A DNA stretch of 64,000 bases from Streptomyces collinus (GTDB lineage Bacteria > Actinomycetota > Actinomycetes > Streptomycetales > Streptomycetaceae). Positions 1-8,588 of this stretch are shown one piece after another. The translations under genes and the position numbers were made by a program. Positions within the stretch are counted from its first letter, which is position 1. Each line of letters starts with the position of its first letter. The notes under the pieces were generated by a model that was not told the origin of the DNA, made no database searches, and saw nothing but the letters and a program-made list of their open reading frames with translations. The stretch spans positions 6,076,001 through 6,140,000 of the forward strand of contig NZ_CP133771.1 of NCBI RefSeq assembly GCF_031348265.1, read 5' to 3'.

Positions 1-507
1 CGCGCCTGGCGGGGTGAGCGGCCGTTCTGGGCCGGGCTGTTCGTCCTCCTCAGTGGACTGCCCATCGCCTACTTCCCGTACGCGAACCTCCAGATCGGTC
101 ACCTGACGCTGGCGATGGCGACCACCGCGGGTGCCGGGTCCCTGATCATCGGCGTGCTGCTCGTCGTACTGGGCGTGAGCCTCTGGTTCCAGAAGCACGT
201 CCGCGTCTTCGCGGGAGTCGCGGCGATCCTGCTGGCGCTGGTGTCCATCCCCGTGTCGAACCTCGGCGGCTTCCTCATCGGCTTCCTCCTCGCCCTGGTG
301 GGCGGGGCGATGGCCGTGGCATGGGCGCCGGGCGCACGTCCCGCGGGACAGTCCGCCGCCATGGCCAGCACCGGCACGGGCGGGACTCCCGAGGCAACGG
401 ACCACGAGACCACGGTGCTGCGGCCCGTGGACGCGGTGGACGAGCCGAACGATCTGTCAGGAACGAACCCGGCCAACGGGGCGAACGGGAGGCACAGTGC
501 CGGCTGA
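1..507 (+). CDS. DUF6114 family membrane protein (5' end outside window)
   Basis: The frame is open from base 1 and ends at a TGA at 505-507, so only the C-terminal part is present. It reads R-A-W-R-G-E-R-P-F-W at the window edge, then several hydrophobic segments (around LFVLLSGLPIAYF, LIIGVLLVVLGVSLWF, VFAGVAAILLALVSI and LIGFLLALVGGAMAVAW), followed by a polar, Thr/Gly/Asp-rich cytoplasmic-type tail of about 60 residues. This pattern matches the DUF6114 actinobacterial membrane family, whose function is unknown. The next gene starts inside this one with an 11-base overlap, suggesting translational coupling and a shared role at the cell envelope. Confidence 0.75.
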   Translation, partial: RAWRGERPFWAGLFVLLSGLPIAYFPYANLQIGHLTLAMATTAGAGSLIIGVLLVVLGVSLWFQKHVRVFAGVAAILLALVSIPVSNLGGFLIGFLLALVGGAMAVAWAPGARPAGQSAAMASTGTGGTPEATDHETTVLRPVDAVDEPNDLSGTNPANGANGRHSAG

Positions 508-1876
508 CGAGGTGACCCACGGGGCTGATGTGGGGGCGTCCCGTGTGAGAACCGGGCCGCGCCACGCGGCACCCAAGAAGCCGCTGTTCACCAGGTTCAG
601 CAGGCCGACCGGCAAGGCGATAGCCATGGCGGCGATGCCGACGGCGGTGCTCATGGGCATGGGCTTCACGTCGACGCTCGCCATCGCCGACAGCGACACC
701 CCGGCGGCCCCGACGTCGAAGAGCCTGACGGCCGACGAGTACAAGGACTGCGTGGCGGCCCTGGAGGACTCCGAGAAGGACTCCAAGGGCGACGAGTCCG
801 CCTCGCCCACGCCGTCCCCCTCGGCGAGCGAAGGCGCCACGGACGAGAAGGACGACCAGGGCGACACGGCTCCGAAGCCGTCCCCCTCGGGCGGCACGGA
901 CGCGAACAACGGCGGTTCCTCCCCGTCGGATTCAGGTGCCGACGACGAGGCCGAGCCGACGCCGACCCCGTCCACGAGCGCGCCCGCCACGGGCGGCGAC
1001 GACGCGGCGGCCACGCCGTCCCCCTCGCCGTCCGAGAGTGGCGGCAACGTGCTGGAGGACATCGGCGACGCCATCGGCGGCATCTTCGACGGCGGAAACG
1101 GCGAGGAGAAGGACGAGGCGAGTTCCAGCCCGACCCCGTCCGCCCCGGCGACCGAGAGCACCGAGAAGCCGGCCGAGGACACCTCCGGGGCCGAGCAGGA
1201 CACGGCCGAGGAGGCCGCCGGCACGGTCGAGGACACCGTCAAGGACACCACCGGCAAGGCGTCCGACACGGTGCAGGACACCGGCAAGACGGTGGAGGAC
1301 ACCACCAAGGCCGTCGAGAAGGCCGCCGAGGACGCGGCGGAGAAGGCGAAGGAGGCCACCGCCTCGCCGAGCCCCTCCCCGAGCGCCAGCACGGACCCCG
1401 ACGACTGCCCGGCCGCCACCGACGCCGAGGGCGGCGTCGACAACAAGGTGCCCCTGCCCGACGACCCGTGGTTCCTCAACGCCAGTTCGCTGACGCTGAA
1501 GGGCGCCGACTACAAGGGCGTCGTCGAGGTGCGCACCGCCAACGGCACCGTCAAGAAGGTCCTGAAGTACGTCATATCGGGCGGCACCGACATCGGTGAC
1601 CTGCACCAGACCGTCAAGGACAAGCAGTCCGGCAAGACCTACCACGTGCAGGCGGCCAAGGGCTCGACGTCCACGATCCGCGACGGCGACACCGTGATGT
1701 ACACGGAGAGCATCTCCGGCAACCTGCTCGGGCTGATACCGATCACGTTCGACCCGGAGCACCCGCCGCCGCTGAACATCCCGCTGATCTACTTCACCAA
1801 CGTGAAGGTCCAGCAGGCCGGCCAGTTCGGCGGGACCCTGCACGTGCCGGGGCTGCACAACTTCGTCACCGACTGA
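497..1876 (+). CDS. Secreted or anchored acidic Ser/Pro-rich protein downstream of DUF6114
   Basis: A 459-residue protein from a GTG at 497. An Arg/Lys-rich N-terminus is followed by a hydrophobic segment ending TSTLAIADS at about residues 35-57, which looks like a signal peptide or membrane anchor. Residues of about 75-310 are low complexity: Pro-Ser-Pro-Ser spacers, acidic stretches and a run of E-D-T-x-x-D-T repeats ending in a Lys/Glu/Ala helix. The last 140 residues (from about DPWFLNASSLTLKGA) form a globular, beta-rich domain ending VPGLHNFVTD. Coupling to the DUF6114 gene suggests an envelope pair. The function is unknown. The long flexible linker would let the C-terminal domain project from the membrane. 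Confidence 0.7.
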   Translation: MPADEVTHGADVGASRVRTGPRHAAPKKPLFTRFSRPTGKAIAMAAMPTAVLMGMGFTSTLAIADSDTPAAPTSKSLTADEYKDCVAALEDSEKDSKGDESASPTPSPSASEGATDEKDDQGDTAPKPSPSGGTDANNGGSSPSDSGADDEAEPTPTPSTSAPATGGDDAAATPSPSPSESGGNVLEDIGDAIGGIFDGGNGEEKDEASSSPTPSAPATESTEKPAEDTSGAEQDTAEEAAGTVEDTVKDTTGKASDTVQDTGKTVEDTTKAVEKAAEDAAEKAKEATASPSPSPSASTDPDDCPAATDAEGGVDNKVPLPDDPWFLNASSLTLKGADYKGVVEVRTANGTVKKVLKYVISGGTDIGDLHQTVKDKQSGKTYHVQAAKGSTSTIRDGDTVMYTESISGNLLGLIPITFDPEHPPPLNIPLIYFTNVKVQQAGQFGGTLHVPGLHNFVTD

Positions 1877-1910
1877 GCGCCCCTCAGAGCCCGTTCGGGA
1901 GCCGCACACA

Positions 1911-1947
1911 CCGAGGGCGCCCCCTGGAACCCAGGAGGCGCCCTCGG
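1911..1947 (+). terminator. Strong hairpin terminator, copy 1
   Basis: Perfect 11-bp arms CCGAGGGCGCC (1911-1921) and GGCGCCCTCGG (1937-1947), with an inner 5-bp stem CCTGG/CCAGG and a 3-nt loop. It lies 35 bases after the stop of the secreted-protein gene. A near-identical hairpin recurs at 2422-2456. Confidence 0.8.
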
Positions 1948-2000
1948 TGGCGTGCAGGGGCCCTCACGGCCTTCGTGTGTGCACTGGGAAAGAGGAGAGG

Positions 2001-2390
2001 TTGAGGACCCAGCTGAAACTGACCCGCGACGGCGACGTGTTCATCGTGCGGCTCACACCCCGTCAGGTGGCGGCGATGTACGAGGCGCTGAGTCATCTGA
2101 GCGAACGGGACTACGGTGACACGGAGCTGACCCTGTTGGTCGGCTCGGGCCGGGAGGCCGTCGACGCGCTCGTGGAACGCCTGGCCGGACGGCGCACGGA
2201 GTCATGCGACTTCCGCCTCACCATGGAGGAACTCCACATGGTGCACAGCGCGCTGTGCACCGCACCCACCCTGTTCCTCGAGCGCAGCGGCCTCTTCGCG
2301 GAGGAGCCGTTCAACATCCGCCTGGGCTTCTACCGGGAGAACTTCTACGCCCTGGCCCATGCCGTCCTTAGGGCGGCTGCCGAGGCGTGA
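2001..2390 (+). CDS. Small hypothetical protein
   Basis: About 129 residues if it starts at the TTG at 2001, just after AAGAGGAG at 1990-1997. An in-frame GTG at 1977 is an alternative, and the frame stays open to about 1947, which is inside the preceding terminator and so unlikely to be coding. The protein is soluble, has no signal or membrane segment, and looks alpha/beta (LKLTRDGDVFIVRLTPRQVAAMYEAL ... FYRENFYALAHAVLRAAAEA). I recognise no family. The gene is isolated between two copies of the same terminator. Its own promoter must lie in or just after the first hairpin, or it depends on read-through. Confidence 0.55.
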   Translation: MRTQLKLTRDGDVFIVRLTPRQVAAMYEALSHLSERDYGDTELTLLVGSGREAVDALVERLAGRRTESCDFRLTMEELHMVHSALCTAPTLFLERSGLFAEEPFNIRLGFYRENFYALAHAVLRAAAEA

Positions 2391-2421
2391 CACCCGACGC
2401 AAGCCACTGAGCGCATCAGGA

Positions 2422-2484
2422 CGAGGGCGCCCCCTGGATCCCAGGAGGCGCCCTCGGTGGCGTGCAGGGCCCTCACGGCCCTGC
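2422..2484. terminator. Hairpin terminator, copy 2, plus second hairpin
   Basis: Arms CGAGGGCGCC (2422-2431) and GGCGCCCTCG (2447-2456) with inner stem CCTGG/CCAGG repeat the terminator at 1911. It is followed by a separate perfect 8-bp hairpin GCAGGGCC / GGCCCTGC at 2464-2484. It lies between the convergent small gene and pyk and probably stops both. Confidence 0.8.
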
Positions 2485-2489
2485 GCGGA

Positions 2490-3917
2490 TCAGCCCTTGG
2501 CCTCGCCCAGGTGGTGGACCCGCACCATGTTCGTGGTGCCGGGCACGCCGGGGGGCGAACCGGCCGTGATGACCACGATGTCGCCCTCGTTGAAGCGGTT
2601 CAGCTTCACCAGCTCCTGCTCGACCAGGTCGACCATCTCGTCGGTGCTGTTCACGAACGGCACGACGTGCGGCTCCACGCCCCAGCTCAGCGCCATCTGG
2701 TTGCGGGTGCCCTCGTCGGTGGTGAAGGCGATGATCGGCTGGACCGCGCGGTAGCGCGAGAGCCGGCGGGCGGTGTCGCCGGACTGGGTGAAGGCCACCA
2801 GACCCCGGCCGCCGAGGAAGTCGGCGATCTCGCACGCGGCCCGGGCCACCGAACCGCCCTGCGTGCGCGGCTTCTTGCCCGGCACCAGCGGCTGCAGGCC
2901 CTTGGACATCAGCTCCTGCTCGGCCGCGGCGACGATCTTCGACATCGTCTTCACGGTCTCGATCGGGTACGCGCCCACGCTCGACTCGGCGGACAGCATG
3001 ACCGCGTCGGCGCCGTCCAGGATCGCGTTGGCCACGTCGGAGGCCTCGGCGCGGGTCGGACGGGAGTTGGTGATCATCGACTCCATCATCTGGGTCGCCA
3101 CGATCACCGGCTTGGCGTTGCGCCGGCACAGCTCGATCAGGCGCTTCTGCACCATGGGGACCTTCTCGAGCGGGTACTCGACGGCGAGGTCACCACGGGC
3201 GACCATCACGCCGTCGAACGCCATCACGACGTCCTCCATGTTCTGCACCGCCTGCGGCTTCTCCACCTTGGCGATGACCGGGACGCGGCGGCCCTCCTCG
3301 TCCATGATGCGGTGCACGTCCTGGACGTCCTTGGCGTCGCGGACGAAGGACAGCGCGACCAGGTCGCAGCCCATGCGCAGCGCGAAACGGAGGTCCTCGA
3401 CGTCCTTCTCGGACAGAGCGGGCACGTTGACGGCCGCGCCGGGCAGGTTGATGCCCTTGTGGTCGGAGATGACGCCGCCCTCGATGACGATCGTCTTCAC
3501 GCGGTGGCCCTCGACCGCGGTGACCTTCAGCTCGACGTTGCCGTCGTTGATGAGGACCTGGTCGCCCTTGGTGACGTCGCCGGGCAGACCCTTGTAGGTC
3601 GTCCCGCAGATCGTCTTGTCGCCCGGGACGTCCTCGGTGGTGATGGTGAACTCGTCACCGCGCACCAGCTCCACGGGACCCTCGGCGAAGGTCTCCAGGC
3701 GGATCTTGGGGCCCTGGAGGTCGGCGAGGACACCGATGGCCCGGCCGGTCTCCTTGGCGGCGGCACGGACGCGGTCGTACCGGCCCTGGTGCTCGGCGTG
3801 CGAGCCGTGGCTGAAGTTGAAGCGGGCCACGTTCATGCCGGCTTCGATCAACGCGACAAGCTGATCGTGGGAGTCGACCGCGGGGCCGAGAGTACAGACG
3901 ATTTTCGAACGGCGCAT
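2490..3917 (-). CDS. pyk: Pyruvate kinase
   Basis: 475 residues, a normal length. It catalyses the final glycolytic step, phosphoenolpyruvate + ADP to pyruvate + ATP, in the cytosol. Visible family marks are the N-terminal KIVCTLGP, RFNFSHGSHAEH, the B-domain around residues 70-165, the active-site signature VIAKVEKPQA, ARGDLAVE and ATQMMESM, followed by a C-terminal allosteric domain. Pyruvate from this enzyme becomes acetyl-CoA, the substrate of the adjacent pta and ackA products. The start ATG at 3917 has only a weak AGGA upstream and sits about 7 bases below a TAGGAT hexamer, so the message may be leaderless. It resembles the S. coelicolor pyk2 locus in context. Confidence 0.95.
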   Translation of the reverse strand: MRRSKIVCTLGPAVDSHDQLVALIEAGMNVARFNFSHGSHAEHQGRYDRVRAAAKETGRAIGVLADLQGPKIRLETFAEGPVELVRGDEFTITTEDVPGDKTICGTTYKGLPGDVTKGDQVLINDGNVELKVTAVEGHRVKTIVIEGGVISDHKGINLPGAAVNVPALSEKDVEDLRFALRMGCDLVALSFVRDAKDVQDVHRIMDEEGRRVPVIAKVEKPQAVQNMEDVVMAFDGVMVARGDLAVEYPLEKVPMVQKRLIELCRRNAKPVIVATQMMESMITNSRPTRAEASDVANAILDGADAVMLSAESSVGAYPIETVKTMSKIVAAAEQELMSKGLQPLVPGKKPRTQGGSVARAACEIADFLGGRGLVAFTQSGDTARRLSRYRAVQPIIAFTTDEGTRNQMALSWGVEPHVVPFVNSTDEMVDLVEQELVKLNRFNEGDIVVITAGSPPGVPGTTNMVRVHHLGEAKG

Positions 3918-3924
3918 GGGGGCG

Positions 3925-3958
3925 ATCCTATCGGTTTGTTTCCCGGCGGAATATTCCG
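3925..3958 (-). promoter_or_regulatory. Candidate pyk promoter with palindrome
   Basis: Read on the minus strand, TAGGAT (3925-3930) lies 7 bases before the pyk ATG. A perfect 12-bp palindrome CGGAATATTCCG (3947-3958) occupies the position of the -35 box. The 74-base gap between ackA and pyk is notably AT-rich for this genome. The promoter assignment is inferred from hexamer position only. Confidence 0.35.
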
Positions 3959-3991
3959 TCTGGCGGAAAATACAAAAGGGCGGGTTGCCGC

Positions 3992-5209
3992 TCAGGTGTG
4001 ATTCCCCGAACCAATTACCAGCGCGTAGGTCTGTGTCGCGATCTCCAATTCCTCGTCAGTAGGCACCACCGCCACCGCGACCCGGGCGCCGTCGGGCGAG
4101 ATGAGCCGCGCCTCGTCGCCGCGCACGGCGTTGCGCTCGCCGTCCACCGCGAGGCCCAGCTCCTCCAGGCCCGCCAGGGCGGCCGCCCGCACGGGAGCCG
4201 CGTTCTCGCCGACACCGGCGGTGAAGGCGACCGCGTCCACCCGCCCGAGCACGGCGTAATAGGCGCCGATGTACTTCTTCAGCCGGTGAATGTAGATGTC
4301 GAACGCCAGCTCCGCCTGCTCGTCGCCCTCGTCGACGCGGCGGCGGATCTCCCTCATGTCGTTGTCACCGCACAGACCGATCAGACCGCTCTTCTTGTTG
4401 AGAAGAGTGTCGATCTCGTCGGCGGACATTCCACCAACACGCATCAAATGGAAGATGACGGCCGGGTCCATGTCTCCGGAGCGCGTACCCATCACGAGCC
4501 CCTCCAAAGGCGTCAGCCCCATGGAGGTGTCCACGCAGCGACCGCCCCGCACGGCCGACGCCGACGCCCCGTTGCCCAGGTGCAGCACGATCACGTTCGT
4601 CTCGGACGGGTCCTTGCCCAGCAGCTCGGCGGTGGCCCGGGAGACATATGCGTGCGAGGTGCCGTGGAAGCCGTAGCGCCGCACGCGGTGCTCGTCGGCG
4701 GTCTTCACGTCGATCGCGTAGCGGGCGGCCGACTCCGGCATGGTCGTGTGGAACGCGGTGTCGAAGACGGCGACCTGCGGCAGGTCGGGCCGCAGCACCT
4801 GGGCCGTGCGGATGCCGGTGAGGTTGGCCGGGTTGTGCAGCGGGGCCACCGGGATGAGCCGCTCGATCTCGGCGAGCACCGCGCCGTCGATCACGGTCGG
4901 CTCGGTGAAGGTCTTGCCGCCGTGCACCACCCGGTGCCCGATCGCGGCCAGTTCGGGCGAGTCCAGGCCCAGTCCGTCCTTGGCGAGCTCCTCGGCCACG
5001 GCCTTCAGGGCGGCGTCGTGATCCGCGATCGCACCGCCGCGCTCCCGGCTCTCGCCCCCGGCCGGGGTGTGCTTCAGCCGGGAGGTCTGCTCGCCGATGC
5101 GCTCGACCAGGCCCACCGCCAGCCGGCTGCTGTCGCGCATGTCGAGCAGCTGGTACTTCACCGACGAGGAGCCGGAGTTGAGGACGAGGACACGGGTCGG
5201 GCTGCTCAC
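3992..5209 (-). CDS. ackA: Acetate kinase
   Basis: 405 residues from the GTG at 5209, which overlaps the pta stop as GTGA and gives a direct N-terminus SSPTRVLVLNSGSSSVK. It interconverts acetyl phosphate + ADP with acetate + ATP. The phosphate-binding NSGSSS near residue 11, VVHGGKTF, HLGNGASASA and the GGRCVDTSMG region are all present, and the length is normal. Translational coupling with pta makes the two enzymes of the acetyl-CoA to acetate overflow and salvage route in step. The next gene downstream is pyk, after a 74-base gap that appears to hold its own promoter. Confidence 0.95.
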   Translation of the reverse strand: MSSPTRVLVLNSGSSSVKYQLLDMRDSSRLAVGLVERIGEQTSRLKHTPAGGESRERGGAIADHDAALKAVAEELAKDGLGLDSPELAAIGHRVVHGGKTFTEPTVIDGAVLAEIERLIPVAPLHNPANLTGIRTAQVLRPDLPQVAVFDTAFHTTMPESAARYAIDVKTADEHRVRRYGFHGTSHAYVSRATAELLGKDPSETNVIVLHLGNGASASAVRGGRCVDTSMGLTPLEGLVMGTRSGDMDPAVIFHLMRVGGMSADEIDTLLNKKSGLIGLCGDNDMREIRRRVDEGDEQAELAFDIYIHRLKKYIGAYYAVLGRVDAVAFTAGVGENAAPVRAAALAGLEELGLAVDGERNAVRGDEARLISPDGARVAVAVVPTDEELEIATQTYALVIGSGNHT

Positions 5210-7314
5210 TGGGCGGTCGCCTTCTCGCTCGGGGACGGGGCGGGGGTCTGGGCCTGGGCCTGGATCGCCGTGATGGCGACGGTGTTCACGATGTCCGAGA
5301 CCATGGCGCCCCGGGACAGGTCGTTGACCGGCTTGCGCAGACCCTGGAGCACCGGGCCGACGGCGATCGCGCCGGCCGAGCGCTGCACGGCCTTGTAGGT
5401 GTTGTTGCCGGTGTTCAGGTCGGGGAAGATCAGCACGCTCGCCTGCCCGGCCACCTCGGAGCCCGGCAGCTTGGTCGCCGCGACCGACGGCTCCACGGCG
5501 GCGTCGTACTGGATCGGGCCCTCGATCTTCAGGTCGGGCCGGCGCGCGCGGACCAGCTCGGTGGCCTCGCGCACCTTGTCGACGTCGGCGCCGGAACCGG
5601 AGGTGCCGGTGGAGTACGACAGCATCGCGATCCGCGGCTCCACGCCGAACTGCTCGGCCGTGGTCGCCGACTGGATGGCGATGTCGGCGAGCTGCTCGGC
5701 GTTCGGGTCCGGGTTGACCGCGCAGTCGCCGTAGACCAGCACCTTGTCGGCCAGGCACATGAAGAACACGGACGAGACGATGTCGGCGTCCGGCTTCGTC
5801 TTGATGATCTCGAAGGCCGGGCGGATCGTCGCGGCCGTGGAGTGCACCGAGCCCGACACCATGCCGTCGGCGAGGCCCTCCTGGACCATCAGCGTGCCGA
5901 AGTAGTTCACGTCCGAGACGACGTCGTAGGCCAGCTCCACGGTGACGCCCCGGTGGGCGCGCAGGGCCGCGTACTTCTCGGCGAAGGCGTCGCGCAGTTC
6001 GGAGGCGGCGGGGTCGATCAGCTGGGACTCGCCGAGGTCGACGCCGAGATCGGCGGCCTTCTTGCGGATCAGATCGACCGGGCCGAGCAGGGTCAGGTCG
6101 CACACGCCCCGGCGCAGCAGCACCTCGGCGGCGTGCAGCACGCGTTCCTCGGTGCCCTCGGGCAGGACGACCCGGCGCAGGTCGGAGCGGGCCTGCTCCA
6201 GCAGCTTGTGCTCGAACATCATCGGCGTGACGCGGTCGCTGCTCGGCGCGGAGACGCGGCGCGCGAGGTCGACGGTGTCGGCGTAGCGCTCGAACAGGCC
6301 GAGGGCCCGCTCGGCCTTGCGCGGGGTGGCGGCGTTCAGCTTGCCCTCCAGGGAGAACAGCTGCTCGGCGGTGGGGAAGCTGGTGCCGGCCACCGACAGC
6401 ACCGGGGTGCCGGGGGCGAGGCGGTCGGCGAGGGTGAGGATGTGGTCGCCGGGCACCTCGTTCAGGGTGAGCAGCACACCCGCTATCGGCGGGGTGCCGG
6501 CGCTGTGCGCGGCGAGGGAGCCGACGACCAGATCGGCGCGGTCGCCCGGGGTGACCACGAGGCAGCCCGGGGTCAGGGCGCCCAGGAAGTTCGGCAGCAT
6601 CGCGCCGCCGAAGACGAAGCCGAGCACGTCCCGGGCGAGCCCCGAGTCGTCGCCCAGCACCACCTTGGCGCCGAGGGCGTGGCCGATCTGCGAGACGGTC
6701 GGCGCGGACAGCGCGGGCTCGTCGGGCAGGACGTAACAGGGCACCGGCAGCCTGGCGCCGAGCTGGCCGGCGATCTCGTCGCGGTCCTCGCGGGCCACCC
6801 GGTTGGCGACCATGGCGAGGACGTCGCAGCCGAGGGTGTCATAGGCGCGGTAGGCGTTGCGCGTCTCGGCGAGCACCGACTCGACGGTCTGCTTGCGGCC
6901 GCCGACGACCGGGATCACGGACGCGCCGAACTCGTTGGCCAGCCGGGCGTTGAGCGCCAGCTCGTCCGGGAGCTGGGTGCCGGCGTAGTCGGTGCCGAGG
7001 ACCAGGACGACGTCGTAGTCCCGGGCGACCAGGTGGAAGCGGTCGACGAGGGCGGAGACCAGCTCGTCGGTGCCGGCCTCGGCCTGGAGAGCGGACGCCT
7101 CGTGGTAGTCCATGCCGTAGACGGTCGCCGGGTCCTGGGTGAGCCGGTAGCGGGCACGCAGCAGCTCGAAGAGGCGGTCGGGCCCGTCGTGGACCAGAGG
7201 GCGGAACACGCCCACCCGGTCGACCTGCCGGGTGAGGAGCTCCATGACCCCCAGTTCGACGACCTGGCGTCCGTCGCCTCGGTCGATGCCGGTCACGTAC
7301 ACGCTGCGGGTCAC
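5206..7314 (-). CDS. pta: Phosphate acetyltransferase (long form)
   Basis: 702 residues from the GTG at 7314, chosen because GGAGAG lies about 7 bases upstream; the open frame further upstream is non-coding. It converts acetyl-CoA + phosphate to acetyl phosphate + CoA. The layout is that of the long Pta form: an N-terminal P-loop/BioD-like region (SVYVTGIDRGDGRQ), a central DRTGG-type regulatory domain and a C-terminal catalytic PTA_PTB domain from about residue 375 (FEHKLLEQARSDLRRVVLPEGTEERVL). A Pro/Gln/Ser tail of about 20 residues follows. It overlaps ackA by 4 bases and is divergent from pfkA. Confidence 0.95.
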   Translation of the reverse strand: MTRSVYVTGIDRGDGRQVVELGVMELLTRQVDRVGVFRPLVHDGPDRLFELLRARYRLTQDPATVYGMDYHEASALQAEAGTDELVSALVDRFHLVARDYDVVLVLGTDYAGTQLPDELALNARLANEFGASVIPVVGGRKQTVESVLAETRNAYRAYDTLGCDVLAMVANRVAREDRDEIAGQLGARLPVPCYVLPDEPALSAPTVSQIGHALGAKVVLGDDSGLARDVLGFVFGGAMLPNFLGALTPGCLVVTPGDRADLVVGSLAAHSAGTPPIAGVLLTLNEVPGDHILTLADRLAPGTPVLSVAGTSFPTAEQLFSLEGKLNAATPRKAERALGLFERYADTVDLARRVSAPSSDRVTPMMFEHKLLEQARSDLRRVVLPEGTEERVLHAAEVLLRRGVCDLTLLGPVDLIRKKAADLGVDLGESQLIDPAASELRDAFAEKYAALRAHRGVTVELAYDVVSDVNYFGTLMVQEGLADGMVSGSVHSTAATIRPAFEIIKTKPDADIVSSVFFMCLADKVLVYGDCAVNPDPNAEQLADIAIQSATTAEQFGVEPRIAMLSYSTGTSGSGADVDKVREATELVRARRPDLKIEGPIQYDAAVEPSVAATKLPGSEVAGQASVLIFPDLNTGNNTYKAVQRSAGAIAVGPVLQGLRKPVNDLSRGAMVSDIVNTVAITAIQAQAQTPAPSPSEKATAQ

Positions 7315-7413
7315 GCGCGCTCTCCGTTTCGTCTCGGATGGGGGTACGTCTCTTGCCCCACTGCTATCCAGCCAGGGGCACAAAAATCGCCCACCGAGGT
7401 GAGCAGAACCCTC

Positions 7414-7440
7414 TTGACAATACCTCTGCCGGTATATAAG
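7414..7440 (+). promoter_or_regulatory. Candidate pfkA promoter and operator
   Basis: TTGACA (7414-7419) is followed after 15 bases by TATAAG (7435-7440), with an overlapping TATATA at 7433. An inverted repeat ATACC-N6-GGTAT (7420-7435) lies between and over the hexamers, in a good position for a repressor. It is in the 222-base gap between divergent pta and pfkA. The short spacer makes the exact -10 uncertain. Confidence 0.45.
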
Positions 7441-7536
7441 GCGCCCATCAGACTCGGGGTGCCGCACCGGGCTGTGGAGCGTGAAACAATCGGCAGTGGC
7501 TCACCGGTGTCAACAGCGAGCAGGAGACACAGCACG

Positions 7537-8562
7537 ATGCGTATCGGAGTTCTCACCGCAGGCGGCGACTGCCCCGGCCTGAACGCCGTGATCCGGTCGG
7601 TCGTGCACCGGGCGGTCGACAACTACGGCGACGAGGTCATCGGCTTCGAGGACGGGTACGCGGGCCTGCTCGACGGTCGCTACCGCTCCCTCGACCTGGA
7701 GTCCGTCAGCGGCATCCTCGCCCGCGGCGGCACGATCCTCGGGTCGTCCCGGCTGGAGCGCGACCGGCTCCGTGAGGCCTGTGAGAACGCCTCCGACATG
7801 ATCCACGAGTTCGGCATCGACGCGCTGATCCCGATCGGCGGCGAGGGCACGCTGACGGCCGCGCGCATGCTGAGCGACGCGGGCCTGCCCGTCGTGGGGG
7901 TCCCGAAGACGATCGACAACGACATCTCCTCCACGGACCGCACCTTCGGCTTCGACACCGCGGTGGGCGTCGCCACAGAGGCGATGGACCGGCTGAAGAC
8001 CACCGCCGAGTCCCATCAGCGGGTGATGGTGGTGGAGGTCATGGGCCGCCACGCCGGCTGGATCGCCCTGGAGTCCGGCATGGCGGCCGGTGCGCACGGC
8101 ATCTGCCTGCCGGAGCGGGCGTTCGACCCCGCCGACCTCGTGAAGATGGTCGAGGAGCGGTTCTCCCGCGGCAAGAAGTTCGCCGTGGTCTGCGTCGCCG
8201 AGGGCGCCCACCCCGCCGACGGCACCATGGACTACGGCAAGGGCGCCATAGACAAGTTCGGCCACGAGCGCTTCCAGGGCATCGGTGCCGCCCTCGCCCA
8301 CGAGCTGGAGCGGCGCCTCGGCAAGGAGGCCAAGCCGGTCATCCTCGGCCACATCCAGCGCGGCGGCGTGCCGACCGCCTATGACCGGGTGCTCGCCACG
8401 CGCTTCGGCTGGCACGCGGTGGAGGCGGCGCATCAGGGACGGTTCGGCAGGATGACGGCCCTGCGCGGGACGGACATCGTGATGGTCCCGCTGGCGGAGG
8501 CCGTGACCGAGCTGAAGACGGTGCCGAAGGACCGGATGGACGAGGCGGAGTCGGTCTTCTAG
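7537..8562 (+). CDS. pfkA: 6-phosphofructokinase (group III)
   Basis: 341 residues from ATG 7537, with GCAGGAGA upstream. It phosphorylates fructose-6-phosphate to fructose-1,6-bisphosphate. The sequence shows GVLTAGGDCPGLNAVIR, the IGGEGTLTA loop with Gly (not Asp) at the residue that separates ATP from PPi enzymes, the catalytic PKTIDNDI and the MGRHAGWIA substrate loop. Gly in the first loop with Lys in PKTIDND is the mix seen in actinobacterial group III enzymes, so ATP use is most likely. It lies divergent from pta-ackA-pyk, so committed glycolysis, pyruvate formation and acetate overflow sit in one locus. The context matches pfkA2 of S. coelicolor. Confidence 0.93.
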   Translation: MRIGVLTAGGDCPGLNAVIRSVVHRAVDNYGDEVIGFEDGYAGLLDGRYRSLDLESVSGILARGGTILGSSRLERDRLREACENASDMIHEFGIDALIPIGGEGTLTAARMLSDAGLPVVGVPKTIDNDISSTDRTFGFDTAVGVATEAMDRLKTTAESHQRVMVVEVMGRHAGWIALESGMAAGAHGICLPERAFDPADLVKMVEERFSRGKKFAVVCVAEGAHPADGTMDYGKGAIDKFGHERFQGIGAALAHELERRLGKEAKPVILGHIQRGGVPTAYDRVLATRFGWHAVEAAHQGRFGRMTALRGTDIVMVPLAEAVTELKTVPKDRMDEAESVF

Positions 8563-8588
8563 GACCCGGTCCTCCAAGACTCTGTCCT

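Noticed and set aside
2457..4001. Very long open frames opposite pyk, ackA, pta, glgB, glgP and the ABC genes.
   Set aside because: High GC leaves antisense frames open. Their products are His/Val/Asp- or Arg/Pro-rich shadows without domains or ribosome sites.
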